From an uncultured Alistipes sp. (GTDB lineage: Bacteria > Bacteroidota > Bacteroidia > Bacteroidales > Rikenellaceae): DNA of 61,668 nt. The notes under the pieces were generated by a model. It was given only the letters and a program-made list of their open reading frames with translations. It had not been told where the DNA came from and made no database searches. Positions 33,541 through 41,830 of the stretch are shown piece by piece (the first letter of the stretch is position 1; the number at the start of each line of letters is the position of its first letter). Location: positions 1 through 61,668 of the forward strand of contig CALVFO010000021.1 in assembly GCA_944326855.1 (NCBI GenBank), read 5' to 3'. Made by a program: the position numbers and the translations under genes.

Positions 33541-35034
33541 ATGAAAAAACTCGGCATATTGGCTTTAGCCGCCCTGCTGGCGTTCTTCTCGCAATCGGTT
33601 CAGGCCAAAGATTATCAGGCAGCGGATTTCGGAATCAGTTCCGATGGTATCACCCAGAATACGCACGCCATTCAACACGCCATCGACCAGATCAGTGCCG
33701 AAGGAGGGGGACGCCTCATCTTTCCGGCGGGGCGTTATCTCTCGGGCAGCATCTATCTCAAATCGGGCGTGACCCTGCATCTCGAACGCGGAGCCGTACT
33801 GTTAGGTTCGGCCAATCCGCTCGACTACGACATCCACAATACGTGGCCGGCTCTGGTTTTCAGCCTCAATCAGAAAGGGATCGGCATCACGGGCCAGGGC
33901 GAAATCAACGGTCAGGGTTGGACCTCGGCCAATAACGTGGTGAGTCTCATCCACCGCGGGCTGCTCAAAGACCCCTTCCGCTACGACCGTCCCGACCAGT
34001 GGCGCCACCAGAACATCTATTTCCTCGAATGCGAGGACATCACCATCCGCGACATCACCCTGCGGGCTCCCGGTTCGTGGACCAACACCTACGAACGTTG
34101 CAAAAACGTCTCGGTAGAAGGGCTGAAGGTGGACGGCAACTCGTTCTGGAACAACGACGGGATCGACATCGTGGACTGCGACGGAGTAACGATCCGCAAC
34201 TGCTGGTTCGACGCGGCCGATGACGTGATCTGCTTCAAATCCCACACGCCCGAATACACCTGTCAGAATGTGGTGGTCGACAACTGCGTGGGACGTTCGA
34301 GCGCCAACGGCGTGAAATTCGGCACCGTATCGCGAGGCGGATTCAAAAACTTCAAGATCACCAACGTCACCATTTACAATACCTACCGTTCGGCCGTCAC
34401 GTTTGCCGCCGTAGACGGGGCCGAAATCGAAAACATCGAAGTAGACGGTCTGCGGGCCATCAACACCGGCAACATTTTCTTCTTCGTGATCGGTAACCGC
34501 TGGAGCGGAGGCAAGAAACCCTACATGCGCGACATCAAGATCAGCAACGTTTACGCCGAAGTGCCCCTCGGAAAACCCGATCCGGGTTATCCGTTCGAAG
34601 GGCCGATCGAAGACCTGCCGCGCAACGTCTCTCCCTCGTCGATTGTCGGCATGCCCGACATTCCGATCGAACGCATGACTTTCCGCAACATCGAAATCGT
34701 CTATCCGGGTGACGGCGACCCGTTCTATGCCCATGTCGGGACGACCCCCGAAGAGTTGAGCAAAGTACCCGAACGTCCGGACGCCTACCCCGAATTTTCG
34801 ATGTTCAAGGAGCTGCCGGCCTGGGGATTCTACATCCGTCACGCCAAGGACCTGACCTTCGACAACGTCAGCATCAAGGCCCTGCGCAAAGACTACCGCG
34901 TACCCATCGTGCTGGATGACGTACACGGCATCACGTTCCGCAACCTGAAGGTGTCCGAACCGACCCCGGGGAACAAAGAGATCATCGTCTCGAACAACTC
35001 CACCGGGATCCGCACCGAAGAGACAGAACCTTAG
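33541..35034 (+). CDS. GH28 polygalacturonase-type hydrolase, copy 4 (subclass B)
   Basis: A 497-residue secreted beta-helix enzyme with signal peptide LGILALAALLAFFSQSVQA. Catalytic aspartates are in WNNDGID and AADDVICFKSHT. VVVDNCVGRSSANGVKFGTVSRGGFKN places it with copy 2 in subclass B. The C-terminal tail differs from the others (GNKEIIVSNNSTGIRTEE). It begins 12 bp after GH106 copy 2. A 213-bp gap with a perfect inverted repeat separates it from the next gene. Confidence 0.92.
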   Translation: MKKLGILALAALLAFFSQSVQAKDYQAADFGISSDGITQNTHAIQHAIDQISAEGGGRLIFPAGRYLSGSIYLKSGVTLHLERGAVLLGSANPLDYDIHNTWPALVFSLNQKGIGITGQGEINGQGWTSANNVVSLIHRGLLKDPFRYDRPDQWRHQNIYFLECEDITIRDITLRAPGSWTNTYERCKNVSVEGLKVDGNSFWNNDGIDIVDCDGVTIRNCWFDAADDVICFKSHTPEYTCQNVVVDNCVGRSSANGVKFGTVSRGGFKNFKITNVTIYNTYRSAVTFAAVDGAEIENIEVDGLRAINTGNIFFFVIGNRWSGGKKPYMRDIKISNVYAEVPLGKPDPGYPFEGPIEDLPRNVSPSSIVGMPDIPIERMTFRNIEIVYPGDGDPFYAHVGTTPEELSKVPERPDAYPEFSMFKELPAWGFYIRHAKDLTFDNVSIKALRKDYRVPIVLDDVHGITFRNLKVSEPTPGNKEIIVSNNSTGIRTEETEP

Positions 35035-35115
35035 GATCCGCTTGCCAGGTTTCACCCTGAGCCGAAGCCCTTTCCATAAAAAACGGGAAGTTGCCGACTG
35101 CGGGGACCATCTGGG

Positions 35116-35145
35116 AACAGGTTTGGAATGGTTCGGAAACCTGTT
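35116..35145 (+). other. Perfect 9-bp inverted repeat between GH28 copies 4 and 5
   Basis: AACAGGTTT and AAACCTGTT separated by 12 nt. No T-run follows. It could be an mRNA hairpin or an operator-like site; the sequence alone does not decide. Confidence 0.5.
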
Positions 35146-35247
35146 CGGAAAGACCGGACGAATTCCGACCGATTGCGGAACGAGTTGATTCCGGGCCGTC
35201 GGATCCGAAGAACGACAATGCGATCAATGAACTATAAAACGAAAAAT

Positions 35248-36735
35248 ATGATGAAAGTTACGACAGGATTATTGACCCTTTTTCTGGCATGGTGTACGTT
35301 GTCCAGCTCGGCAAAAGATTATCGGGTAGACGATTTCGGAGCCGTTCCCGATGGAGTGACCCTCAACACCCGAACCATCCAATATGCCGTAGACCTCATC
35401 CACGCCGAAGGCGGCGGACGACTGATCTTTCCGCTGGGCCGCTACGTTTCGGGCACCATTCATCTGCGTTCGAACGTCACCCTGCATCTGGAAGACGGTG
35501 CCATTCTGTTGGGTTCGACCAATCCTTACGATTACGACCGCATGCCGGGCTTCAATACGGCATTTCTGCTGGCCAAGGACCAGGAAAACATCGGACTGAC
35601 CGGCGAAGGGACCATCGATTGCCGGGGTCGGGCCGTAGCCTACAACCTGGTGGAACAGATCCATAAAGGGGTCGTTAAAGACGCCTTGCGGTTGGATCGT
35701 CCGGTGGAAGGCTCCCGTCCGATGATCATCTATTTCCGCAGTTGCCGCAATGTCAAGGTCGAAGGCATCCAACTGCACAATTCGGGCAGCTGGGTACAGA
35801 CCTACGATCAGTGTGTAGGACTGACCATCGACCGCATCCGCGTGGAAAGCAACGCCTACTGGAACAACGACGGGCTGGATGTGGTGGACTGCGAGAACGT
35901 CACCGTCACCAATTCCTTTTTCAATGCGGCCGACGACGCCATCTGTCTCAAATCGCACGATGCCAACTTCATGTGCAAAAACGTACTGATCCGCAACAAC
36001 GTGGCCCGCTCGGGAGCCAGCGGGATCAAGTTCGGCACCGCCTCCAACGGAGGGTTCAAAGATATCCGCATCCTGAACAACAAGGTCTATGATACCTATC
36101 GTTCGGCCATTACGATCGCCTCGGTGGACGGCGGACAGATCGAGAACGTCATCGTGGACACCTTGCGGGCGATCAATACCGGCAACATCATCTATCTGCG
36201 TATCGGCGACCGTCAGAACCACGGCAAAAAGCCCATGCTGAAAAACGTCACCATCCAAAACCTCTATGCGCAGGTACCGGCCACCAAACCCGACAAAGGG
36301 TATGATTACGAAGGTCCCATCGAAGACCTGCCCCGGAATATTTCTCCGTCCAGCATCATCGGGCTGCCCGACTACCCGATCGAAAACATCACCCTGCGCA
36401 ATGTGGAAATCGTTTATCCGGGTGCCGGGAACGAATATTATGCCAACGTCGGGCTGACTCCGGCCGATCTGGACAGCATTCCCGAAATGCGGAAAAGCTA
36501 TCCCGAGTTCTCGCAATTCAAGGAGTTGCCGGCCTGGGGAATGTACATCCGGCATGCCCGGGGCATCACGTTCGAGAACGTCACGATGAAAGCACTGGAA
36601 CCGGATTATCGTCCGGCCATCGTGACCGACGACGTCAAGGGTCTCCGACTGACCAACACCCGGATGATCGAACCGGAAGCCGACGGCAAGGAACAGGTGT
36701 TTTTCTATAAAACCGACGATGTAACGCTTCAATAA
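35248..36735 (+). CDS. GH28 polygalacturonase-type hydrolase, copy 5 (subclass A-like)
   Basis: A 495-residue secreted beta-helix enzyme. The start at 35248 places the signal peptide MKVTTGLLTLFLAWCTLSSSA at the N-terminus; ATGs at 35227 and 35128 would add 7 or 40 hydrophilic residues. Catalytic motifs are WNNDGLD and AADDAICLKSHD, with RSGASGIKFGTASNGGFKD, a mix of subclass A (KSHD, ASGIKFGT) and B (GGFKD) features. It carries the array-wide PIEDLPRNISPSSIIGLPDY segment. GH106 copy 3 follows after 26 bp. Confidence 0.91.
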   Translation: MMKVTTGLLTLFLAWCTLSSSAKDYRVDDFGAVPDGVTLNTRTIQYAVDLIHAEGGGRLIFPLGRYVSGTIHLRSNVTLHLEDGAILLGSTNPYDYDRMPGFNTAFLLAKDQENIGLTGEGTIDCRGRAVAYNLVEQIHKGVVKDALRLDRPVEGSRPMIIYFRSCRNVKVEGIQLHNSGSWVQTYDQCVGLTIDRIRVESNAYWNNDGLDVVDCENVTVTNSFFNAADDAICLKSHDANFMCKNVLIRNNVARSGASGIKFGTASNGGFKDIRILNNKVYDTYRSAITIASVDGGQIENVIVDTLRAINTGNIIYLRIGDRQNHGKKPMLKNVTIQNLYAQVPATKPDKGYDYEGPIEDLPRNISPSSIIGLPDYPIENITLRNVEIVYPGAGNEYYANVGLTPADLDSIPEMRKSYPEFSQFKELPAWGMYIRHARGITFENVTMKALEPDYRPAIVTDDVKGLRLTNTRMIEPEADGKEQVFFYKTDDVTLQ

Positions 36736-36761
36736 AACAGAAGAGTTTTAGCAATACGACT

Positions 36762-39647
36762 ATGAACAGAAGAGAATTTTTGATCCGAAGTGCTTGGCTG
36801 GGCGCCGCCGGTCTGCTGGTGGCTTCGGCACCGTCGCTGGCCCAGGCAGCCGTCAAGAGCGGCAACCTGCGTTTCGACAGCGACCTGTACAAGCGCTTCC
36901 GGAATCCCGAACTCAAATACCATCCCTATTTTCGCTGGTGGTGGCCCGACGGACGGGTCGAAGCCGATGAAATCGTACGCGAAATGCGTATGCTCAAAGG
37001 CGTAGGCATCGGCGGGGTCGAAATCAACACGATCCAGTTCCCGACTTTGGGTGACCCGATGGGTTATCCGGCCAAACCCTGGCTGAGCGACCAGTGGATC
37101 GAAATGCTGAAAGTCGCTCTCGAAGAGGGCAAGAAACTGGGGATGACCTGTGATCTGTTGGTCGGCTCGGGTTTCCCGTTCGGTGGAGAGTTCCTGCAGG
37201 GGGACGAACGCGGTCAGATGGTCGGTATCGGCGTGAAGAAGATGACCGGACCGATGCGTTACGATACCTCCATGCAGAATCTGTTGCTGGAATCCGACCC
37301 CAAATCGCAACACCTCTATTCGGGCCGTCAACACAAAGTGCTCTCGCTGTTGCTGGTTCCCGACCCGATGAGCAGCCTCGACGAAGTGACCGACCTGAGC
37401 CATCTGCTCAACTCGGGCAACGAGCTCTCGATCGACATTCCCGAAGGCAATCACGCCCTGTACCTGCTGGTTCGCATCGAAAGTTTTGCCGGGGTGATTC
37501 AGGGAGCTCCGGGGGCCATGGGACCGATTCTCAACCACCTCAACAAACAGGCGGTCGAAAAATACCTCAACCGAATGTCGGATACGATCGAAGCCAAGAT
37601 CGGTCCGCTCAAAGAGTATGTCCGCTCCTACTTCACCGACAGCATGGAGCTGGCCGGTACCAACTGGTGCAGCGACATGCCCGAAGAGTTCCGCAAACGC
37701 AAGGGGTATGATCTGATGCCCTACCTGCCGTTTATTCTTTATGAAATCGGCAGTTTCGGCAACGTGCTCGACTACCACTACGGGACGAGCATGACACCCG
37801 AATTCCAGGACACGATCGATCGCGTACGTTTCGATTTCGACGAAGTGAAGGCGGAACTGTTCCTGGAACGCTTTACGCAAACGTTCACCGACTGGTGCAA
37901 CAAACAGGGTATCCAGTCCCGCGCTCAAGGTTACGGGCGAGGGTTCTTCCCGTTGGAAAGCAGCATGCACCTCGACATTCCCGAAGGCGAGTCGTGGACG
38001 ACCAACTACCTCCAGCACCGCATCGGCGAAGAGATGGGGTATGAAGACTACCGCCGGGGCCGGGCATATACGATGGTCAACAAGTTCGTCACCTCGGGGG
38101 CACACATGGCCGGCAAACGGTGGATCAGTTGCGAGGAGATGACCAATACCTACCGGGTTTTCAACGCCACGCTGGAATTCTTGAAACTGGGTTCCGACAT
38201 GAATGCCATGACCGGGATCACCCACTCCATCTGGCACGGATTCAACTATAATGCACCGAATTTCGAATTCCCGGGCTGGATCGTGTACGGCGGTTTTTAC
38301 AACGAACGCAACAACTGGTGGCCCTATTTCCACCTGCTGAACGAATACCGGGCCCGTCTGAGTTCGATTCTGACGGACGCAGAGATGTTCGCCGATATCG
38401 CGGTCATGCCGCCTGTATACGACATGTGGACCACCATGGGGGTTCAACAGGAACCCTTCCCCAGCGACCTCAATGTCCGCTACTATTCGTTCGTATGGGA
38501 AGCACTTTGCAAAAACGGAAATGCTTCAGACTATATTTCGGAACGCGTGATTCAGGGCGCCGAAGTCGAAAACGGCTGGCTGGTATACGGTACCCGCCGC
38601 TACCGCACGTTGATTCTGGTAGCCGTAGAACGCATGTACCCGGCTACGTTGGCCAAACTGTATGAATTCGCCGCATCGGGCGGGACGATCCTCAGCATCG
38701 AAAAAGAACCCAGCATGTCGCTGGGGTTGGCCGACCACGTCGCCCACGACGCCGAAGTCAAAGAGTGGGTCGCCAAGCTGAAAGCCCTGCCCGGACGTTA
38801 CCACGTGATTGCCAAACCCGAAGACGACGACTTCATGGCCTGGATGCCGGGCGTACAGAAAGAATACGACCTGAAGCCCTACCTGACCTTCAGCGATCCC
38901 AACCTGTACATGATGCAGACCCGCTACCGGATGGACGACGGCAGCCAGATCATCTACCTGACCAACTGCCACCTGCACAACAGCCACCGGACCCGTGTCA
39001 CCTTCACGAAAGAGTTGACGCAGGGACGTTATGCCTGGATCTGGGATCCCCACTCGGGCGAAAAATACCGGCTGACGCTCACCGACGGCGGCGTGGATCT
39101 CGATCTGGGACCGGCCGAATCCCTGTTGATCGTCTTCAACAAAGAGTCCAAAGGCACGCCGTGGAATCCGCTACCCGCATCGGCTCCCGGGGCCATTCAG
39201 ATCGGTCCCTGGCAGGTCGAACTGCGCAACAGCCTCAGCGGTAAGACGACCACATTCGTCATGGACGAGCTCAAGGACCTCAAGGAAACCGAGTATTCGA
39301 CCTTTACGGGCACAGCCATTTATCGGGCTTCGTTCGACGTGAGCGATCCGGCCGCCCGCACCGTATTGAACTTAGGAAAAGTATTCGGGGTGGCCGAGCT
39401 GAAGATCAACGGTCAAGATTGCGGGGTAAGATGGTACGGACGTCGTTTGTACGACATCGCCGAGTACCTGCGCAGCGGCCGCAACGAGATCGAAGTGAGC
39501 GTAACGACCACCATGGGGAACTACATCCAGAAGGAGATGCCCGACAACAAACAGGGTCAACGCCTCACCAACCGCGAAGGACGTCCCCAGCCGGTACAAT
39601 CCCTGGGGTTGGCCGGACCGGTCACGCTGTATTCGCGGAGAGGCTGA
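36762..39647 (+). CDS. GH106 alpha-L-rhamnosidase, copy 3, Tat-type leader
   Basis: A 961-residue paralogue with leader MNRREFLIRSAWLGAAG (twin arginine plus EFL, a classic Tat pattern). Motifs are HPYFRWWWPDGRVEADE (the WNG of the other copies is WPDG here), GVGIGGVEINTIQ, SCEEMTNTYRVF, LGSDMNAMTGITHSIWHG and, in the jelly roll, GTAIYRASFDV, LNLGKVFGVAELKINGQ and GRNEIEVSVTTT. It is the most divergent of the three GH106 copies, and the WPDG change lies near the substrate-binding opening of the barrel. GH28 copy 6 follows after 119 bp. Confidence 0.92.
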   Translation: MNRREFLIRSAWLGAAGLLVASAPSLAQAAVKSGNLRFDSDLYKRFRNPELKYHPYFRWWWPDGRVEADEIVREMRMLKGVGIGGVEINTIQFPTLGDPMGYPAKPWLSDQWIEMLKVALEEGKKLGMTCDLLVGSGFPFGGEFLQGDERGQMVGIGVKKMTGPMRYDTSMQNLLLESDPKSQHLYSGRQHKVLSLLLVPDPMSSLDEVTDLSHLLNSGNELSIDIPEGNHALYLLVRIESFAGVIQGAPGAMGPILNHLNKQAVEKYLNRMSDTIEAKIGPLKEYVRSYFTDSMELAGTNWCSDMPEEFRKRKGYDLMPYLPFILYEIGSFGNVLDYHYGTSMTPEFQDTIDRVRFDFDEVKAELFLERFTQTFTDWCNKQGIQSRAQGYGRGFFPLESSMHLDIPEGESWTTNYLQHRIGEEMGYEDYRRGRAYTMVNKFVTSGAHMAGKRWISCEEMTNTYRVFNATLEFLKLGSDMNAMTGITHSIWHGFNYNAPNFEFPGWIVYGGFYNERNNWWPYFHLLNEYRARLSSILTDAEMFADIAVMPPVYDMWTTMGVQQEPFPSDLNVRYYSFVWEALCKNGNASDYISERVIQGAEVENGWLVYGTRRYRTLILVAVERMYPATLAKLYEFAASGGTILSIEKEPSMSLGLADHVAHDAEVKEWVAKLKALPGRYHVIAKPEDDDFMAWMPGVQKEYDLKPYLTFSDPNLYMMQTRYRMDDGSQIIYLTNCHLHNSHRTRVTFTKELTQGRYAWIWDPHSGEKYRLTLTDGGVDLDLGPAESLLIVFNKESKGTPWNPLPASAPGAIQIGPWQVELRNSLSGKTTTFVMDELKDLKETEYSTFTGTAIYRASFDVSDPAARTVLNLGKVFGVAELKINGQDCGVRWYGRRLYDIAEYLRSGRNEIEVSVTTTMGNYIQKEMPDNKQGQRLTNREGRPQPVQSLGLAGPVTLYSRRG

Positions 39648-39766
39648 TCCGATCGGGAATTTCCGAAGGGCTTTTCCGGACCAGAAGGCCTGCCCTGACG
39701 GACTTTCCCGCACGCACAGGCAGAAACAACCAAAACAAAAATTATTATACTAAACAACCAAAAACC

Positions 39767-41254
39767 ATGAGAACGACAAAAACTTTCCTTTTCTCGCTGC
39801 TTCTGGTGATTTTCGCCACGGTGGCCCAGGCCAAGGATTACAATGCCTCCTATTTCGGCATCAAATCCAACGGTACCACCCTGAATACCACCTCGATTCA
39901 AGCTGCCATCGACTACATCCACGCTCAGGGCGGGGGTCGTTTGGTTTTCTACGTAGGCCGCTATCTGACCGGTACGGTACACCTGAAATCGAACGTAACG
40001 ATCCACCTGAACGAAGGAGCCGTGATCGTCGGGTCGACCAACCCGTACGACTACGACACGGTATTCAATGCCAGCTCTCAGGCGCTGATCGGTGCCCGCA
40101 ACTGCGAAAACATCGGGATCACCGGTAAAGGGGTGATCGACGGTCAGGGTCGTGAAATGTCCTACAACCGCATCGACCTGATCCAGAAAGGGCTCATCAA
40201 GGACGAACTCAAATACGACCGTCCGGCCATCCGTCCGACGCTGGTTTACCTGCGTGAATGCAAGAACGTCACCATCGACGGGATCATGCTCAAGAACTCG
40301 GCTTTCTGGGTACAGATTTACGATCAGTGCGACCAGATGACCGTCAACAACATCACCGTAGACAGCAAGGCTTACTGGAACAACGACGGGATCGACATCG
40401 TCGACTGCCGCAACTTCAAGTTGACCAACTCGTTCATCGACGCTACGGACGACGCCATCTGCCTCAAATCGCACGATCACCGTCAGATGTGCGAAAATGT
40501 GGAAATTCGCAACAACGTAGCCCGTTCGAGCGCCAGCGGGATCAAATTCGGAACCGTATCGGCCGGGGGTTACAAGAACGTGAAGATCATCAACAACAAA
40601 GTGTACGATACGTATCGTTCGGCCATCACGATCGCTACGCCTGACGGCGGTCATATCGACAACATCTTGGTAGACAGCCTGTATGCCTACAACACCGGCA
40701 ATGCGATCTACCTGCGTATCGGCAAACGCTGGTTGGGCGACCGTCCCGTCGGTACGTTGAAGAACGTGACGATCCAGAACATGTACTGCGAAATTCCGCT
40801 GGAAAAACCCGACAAGGGGTATGATTACGAAGGCCCGATCGAAGACCTGCCGCGCAACACCTCTCCGGCCAGCATCGTGGGTCTGGACGGTCATGAAATC
40901 GAAAACGTGACGTTGCGTAACATCGAACTGGTTTATCCGGGCGGCGGCAATCCCGACTATGCGTACCGGGGTCTGAAACCGGCCGATCTGGACGGTATTC
41001 CCGAAATGGAAGCCTCTTATCCCGAATTCTCGCAGTTCAAAGAACTGCCGGCCTGGGGTTTCTATGTACGTCACGCCAAAGGCATCCTGTTCGACAACAT
41101 CACCCTGCGTGCCGAAAAACGCGACTATCGTCCGGCCATCGTTCTCCAGCAGGTGGATGACGTTACGCTCGAAGACATGAAATACATCGAACCGGGCGGC
41201 GGCAAGAAACAGGTACATACCTACAAAACCACCAACGTAGAAATCAAGAAATAA
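39767..41254 (+). CDS. GH28 polygalacturonase-type hydrolase, copy 6 (subclass A)
   Basis: A 495-residue secreted beta-helix enzyme with signal peptide TFLFSLLLVIFATVAQA. The start at 39767 is used because a longer frame overlaps GH106 copy 3. Catalytic motifs are WNNDGID and ATDDAICLKSHD with RSSASGIKFGTVSAGGYKN. It is most similar to copy 1, sharing KDYNAS.FGIKSNGTTLNTT near the N-terminus and the GGGKKQVH tail, which points to duplication within the locus. It is the last gene of the array; a terminator follows at 41299. Confidence 0.92.
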   Translation: MRTTKTFLFSLLLVIFATVAQAKDYNASYFGIKSNGTTLNTTSIQAAIDYIHAQGGGRLVFYVGRYLTGTVHLKSNVTIHLNEGAVIVGSTNPYDYDTVFNASSQALIGARNCENIGITGKGVIDGQGREMSYNRIDLIQKGLIKDELKYDRPAIRPTLVYLRECKNVTIDGIMLKNSAFWVQIYDQCDQMTVNNITVDSKAYWNNDGIDIVDCRNFKLTNSFIDATDDAICLKSHDHRQMCENVEIRNNVARSSASGIKFGTVSAGGYKNVKIINNKVYDTYRSAITIATPDGGHIDNILVDSLYAYNTGNAIYLRIGKRWLGDRPVGTLKNVTIQNMYCEIPLEKPDKGYDYEGPIEDLPRNTSPASIVGLDGHEIENVTLRNIELVYPGGGNPDYAYRGLKPADLDGIPEMEASYPEFSQFKELPAWGFYVRHAKGILFDNITLRAEKRDYRPAIVLQQVDDVTLEDMKYIEPGGGKKQVHTYKTTNVEIKK

Positions 41255-41298
41255 CCGATTTCATACGGACGGGAATTGCAAACCCGAACCACACGAAG

Positions 41299-41327
41299 AC
41301 CCCGATCCTTGAAGGACCGGGGTTTTT
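41299..41327 (+). terminator. Terminator of the GH106/GH28 array
   Basis: Stem ACCCCGATCC / GGACCGGGGT with one mismatch, loop TTGAA, then TTTTT, 45 bp after the last GH28 stop codon. Confidence 0.85.
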
Positions 41328-41330
41328 GTA

Positions 41331-41765
41331 TCGATTCGGGTCGAGGCAGGTTACCGCGCAGCTTTCCCGCAGGGAGCTTGCTGCCGGACATTTCACCGCA
41401 GTCTTTCGGAAGTCATCCTGAATCGTTTCTCGACCGGGAGGGGGAAAGAACTTCTCGGAGAACTTGGAGGAGTTTCCCGGCCAACGGCTAAAAACCGGAT
41501 GCAGGCTGCTTTTCGGCCTATATGGAAAGACCTAACCCGACCCCAAACCTGAACCAAAACCAGGACTAGAAGCAGACCCAACCCAACCCAGCCCAGCCAA
41601 GCCAAGTCCAAGCCCAAGCCCAAGCCCAAGTCCAAGCCCAAGCCCAAGCCCAAGAGCAAAACCAGTCCAGGAGCAATCCAAGACCCAAACACTTGACTTT
41701 CCAACCCGACCGTTCCCGCTCTCTTTTCTGACTCTCCCAAGGGGGACCGACCGCTCCAAACGACA
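41331..41765. other. Intergenic stretch with low-complexity DNA, no supported gene
   Basis: 435 bp between converging genes. The distal part is the CCCAAG-type repeat listed separately. Minus-strand frames through it read as Gly-Leu strings and overlap the transporter terminator, so they are not called. Confidence 0.6.
41572..41655. repeat. Low-complexity hexamer repeats (CCCAAG / TCCAAG)
   Basis: About ten imperfect copies of CCCAAG with TCCAAG and CCCAGC variants. The clearest tract is 41599-41655. One strand is nearly free of T and reads as a G/T-rich tract on the other. Confidence 0.85.
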
Positions 41766-41810
41766 AGAGCGATCCCCGAAAATCGGACCTCGATTTTCGG
41801 GGATCGCTCT
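41766..41810 (-). terminator. Hairpin terminator of the sugar porter gene
   Basis: A perfect 19-bp inverted repeat (AGAGCGATCCCCGAAAATC and its complement) with a 7-nt loop, 20 bp beyond the transporter stop codon. The T-run is weak on both strands. Confidence 0.75.
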
Positions 41811-41830
41811 TTCAACCTCACAGCAACCGC

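Noticed and set aside
41393-41821. A minus-strand frame with long Gly-Leu strings
   Set aside because: It is created by the CCCAAG hexamer repeat and runs through the transporter terminator.
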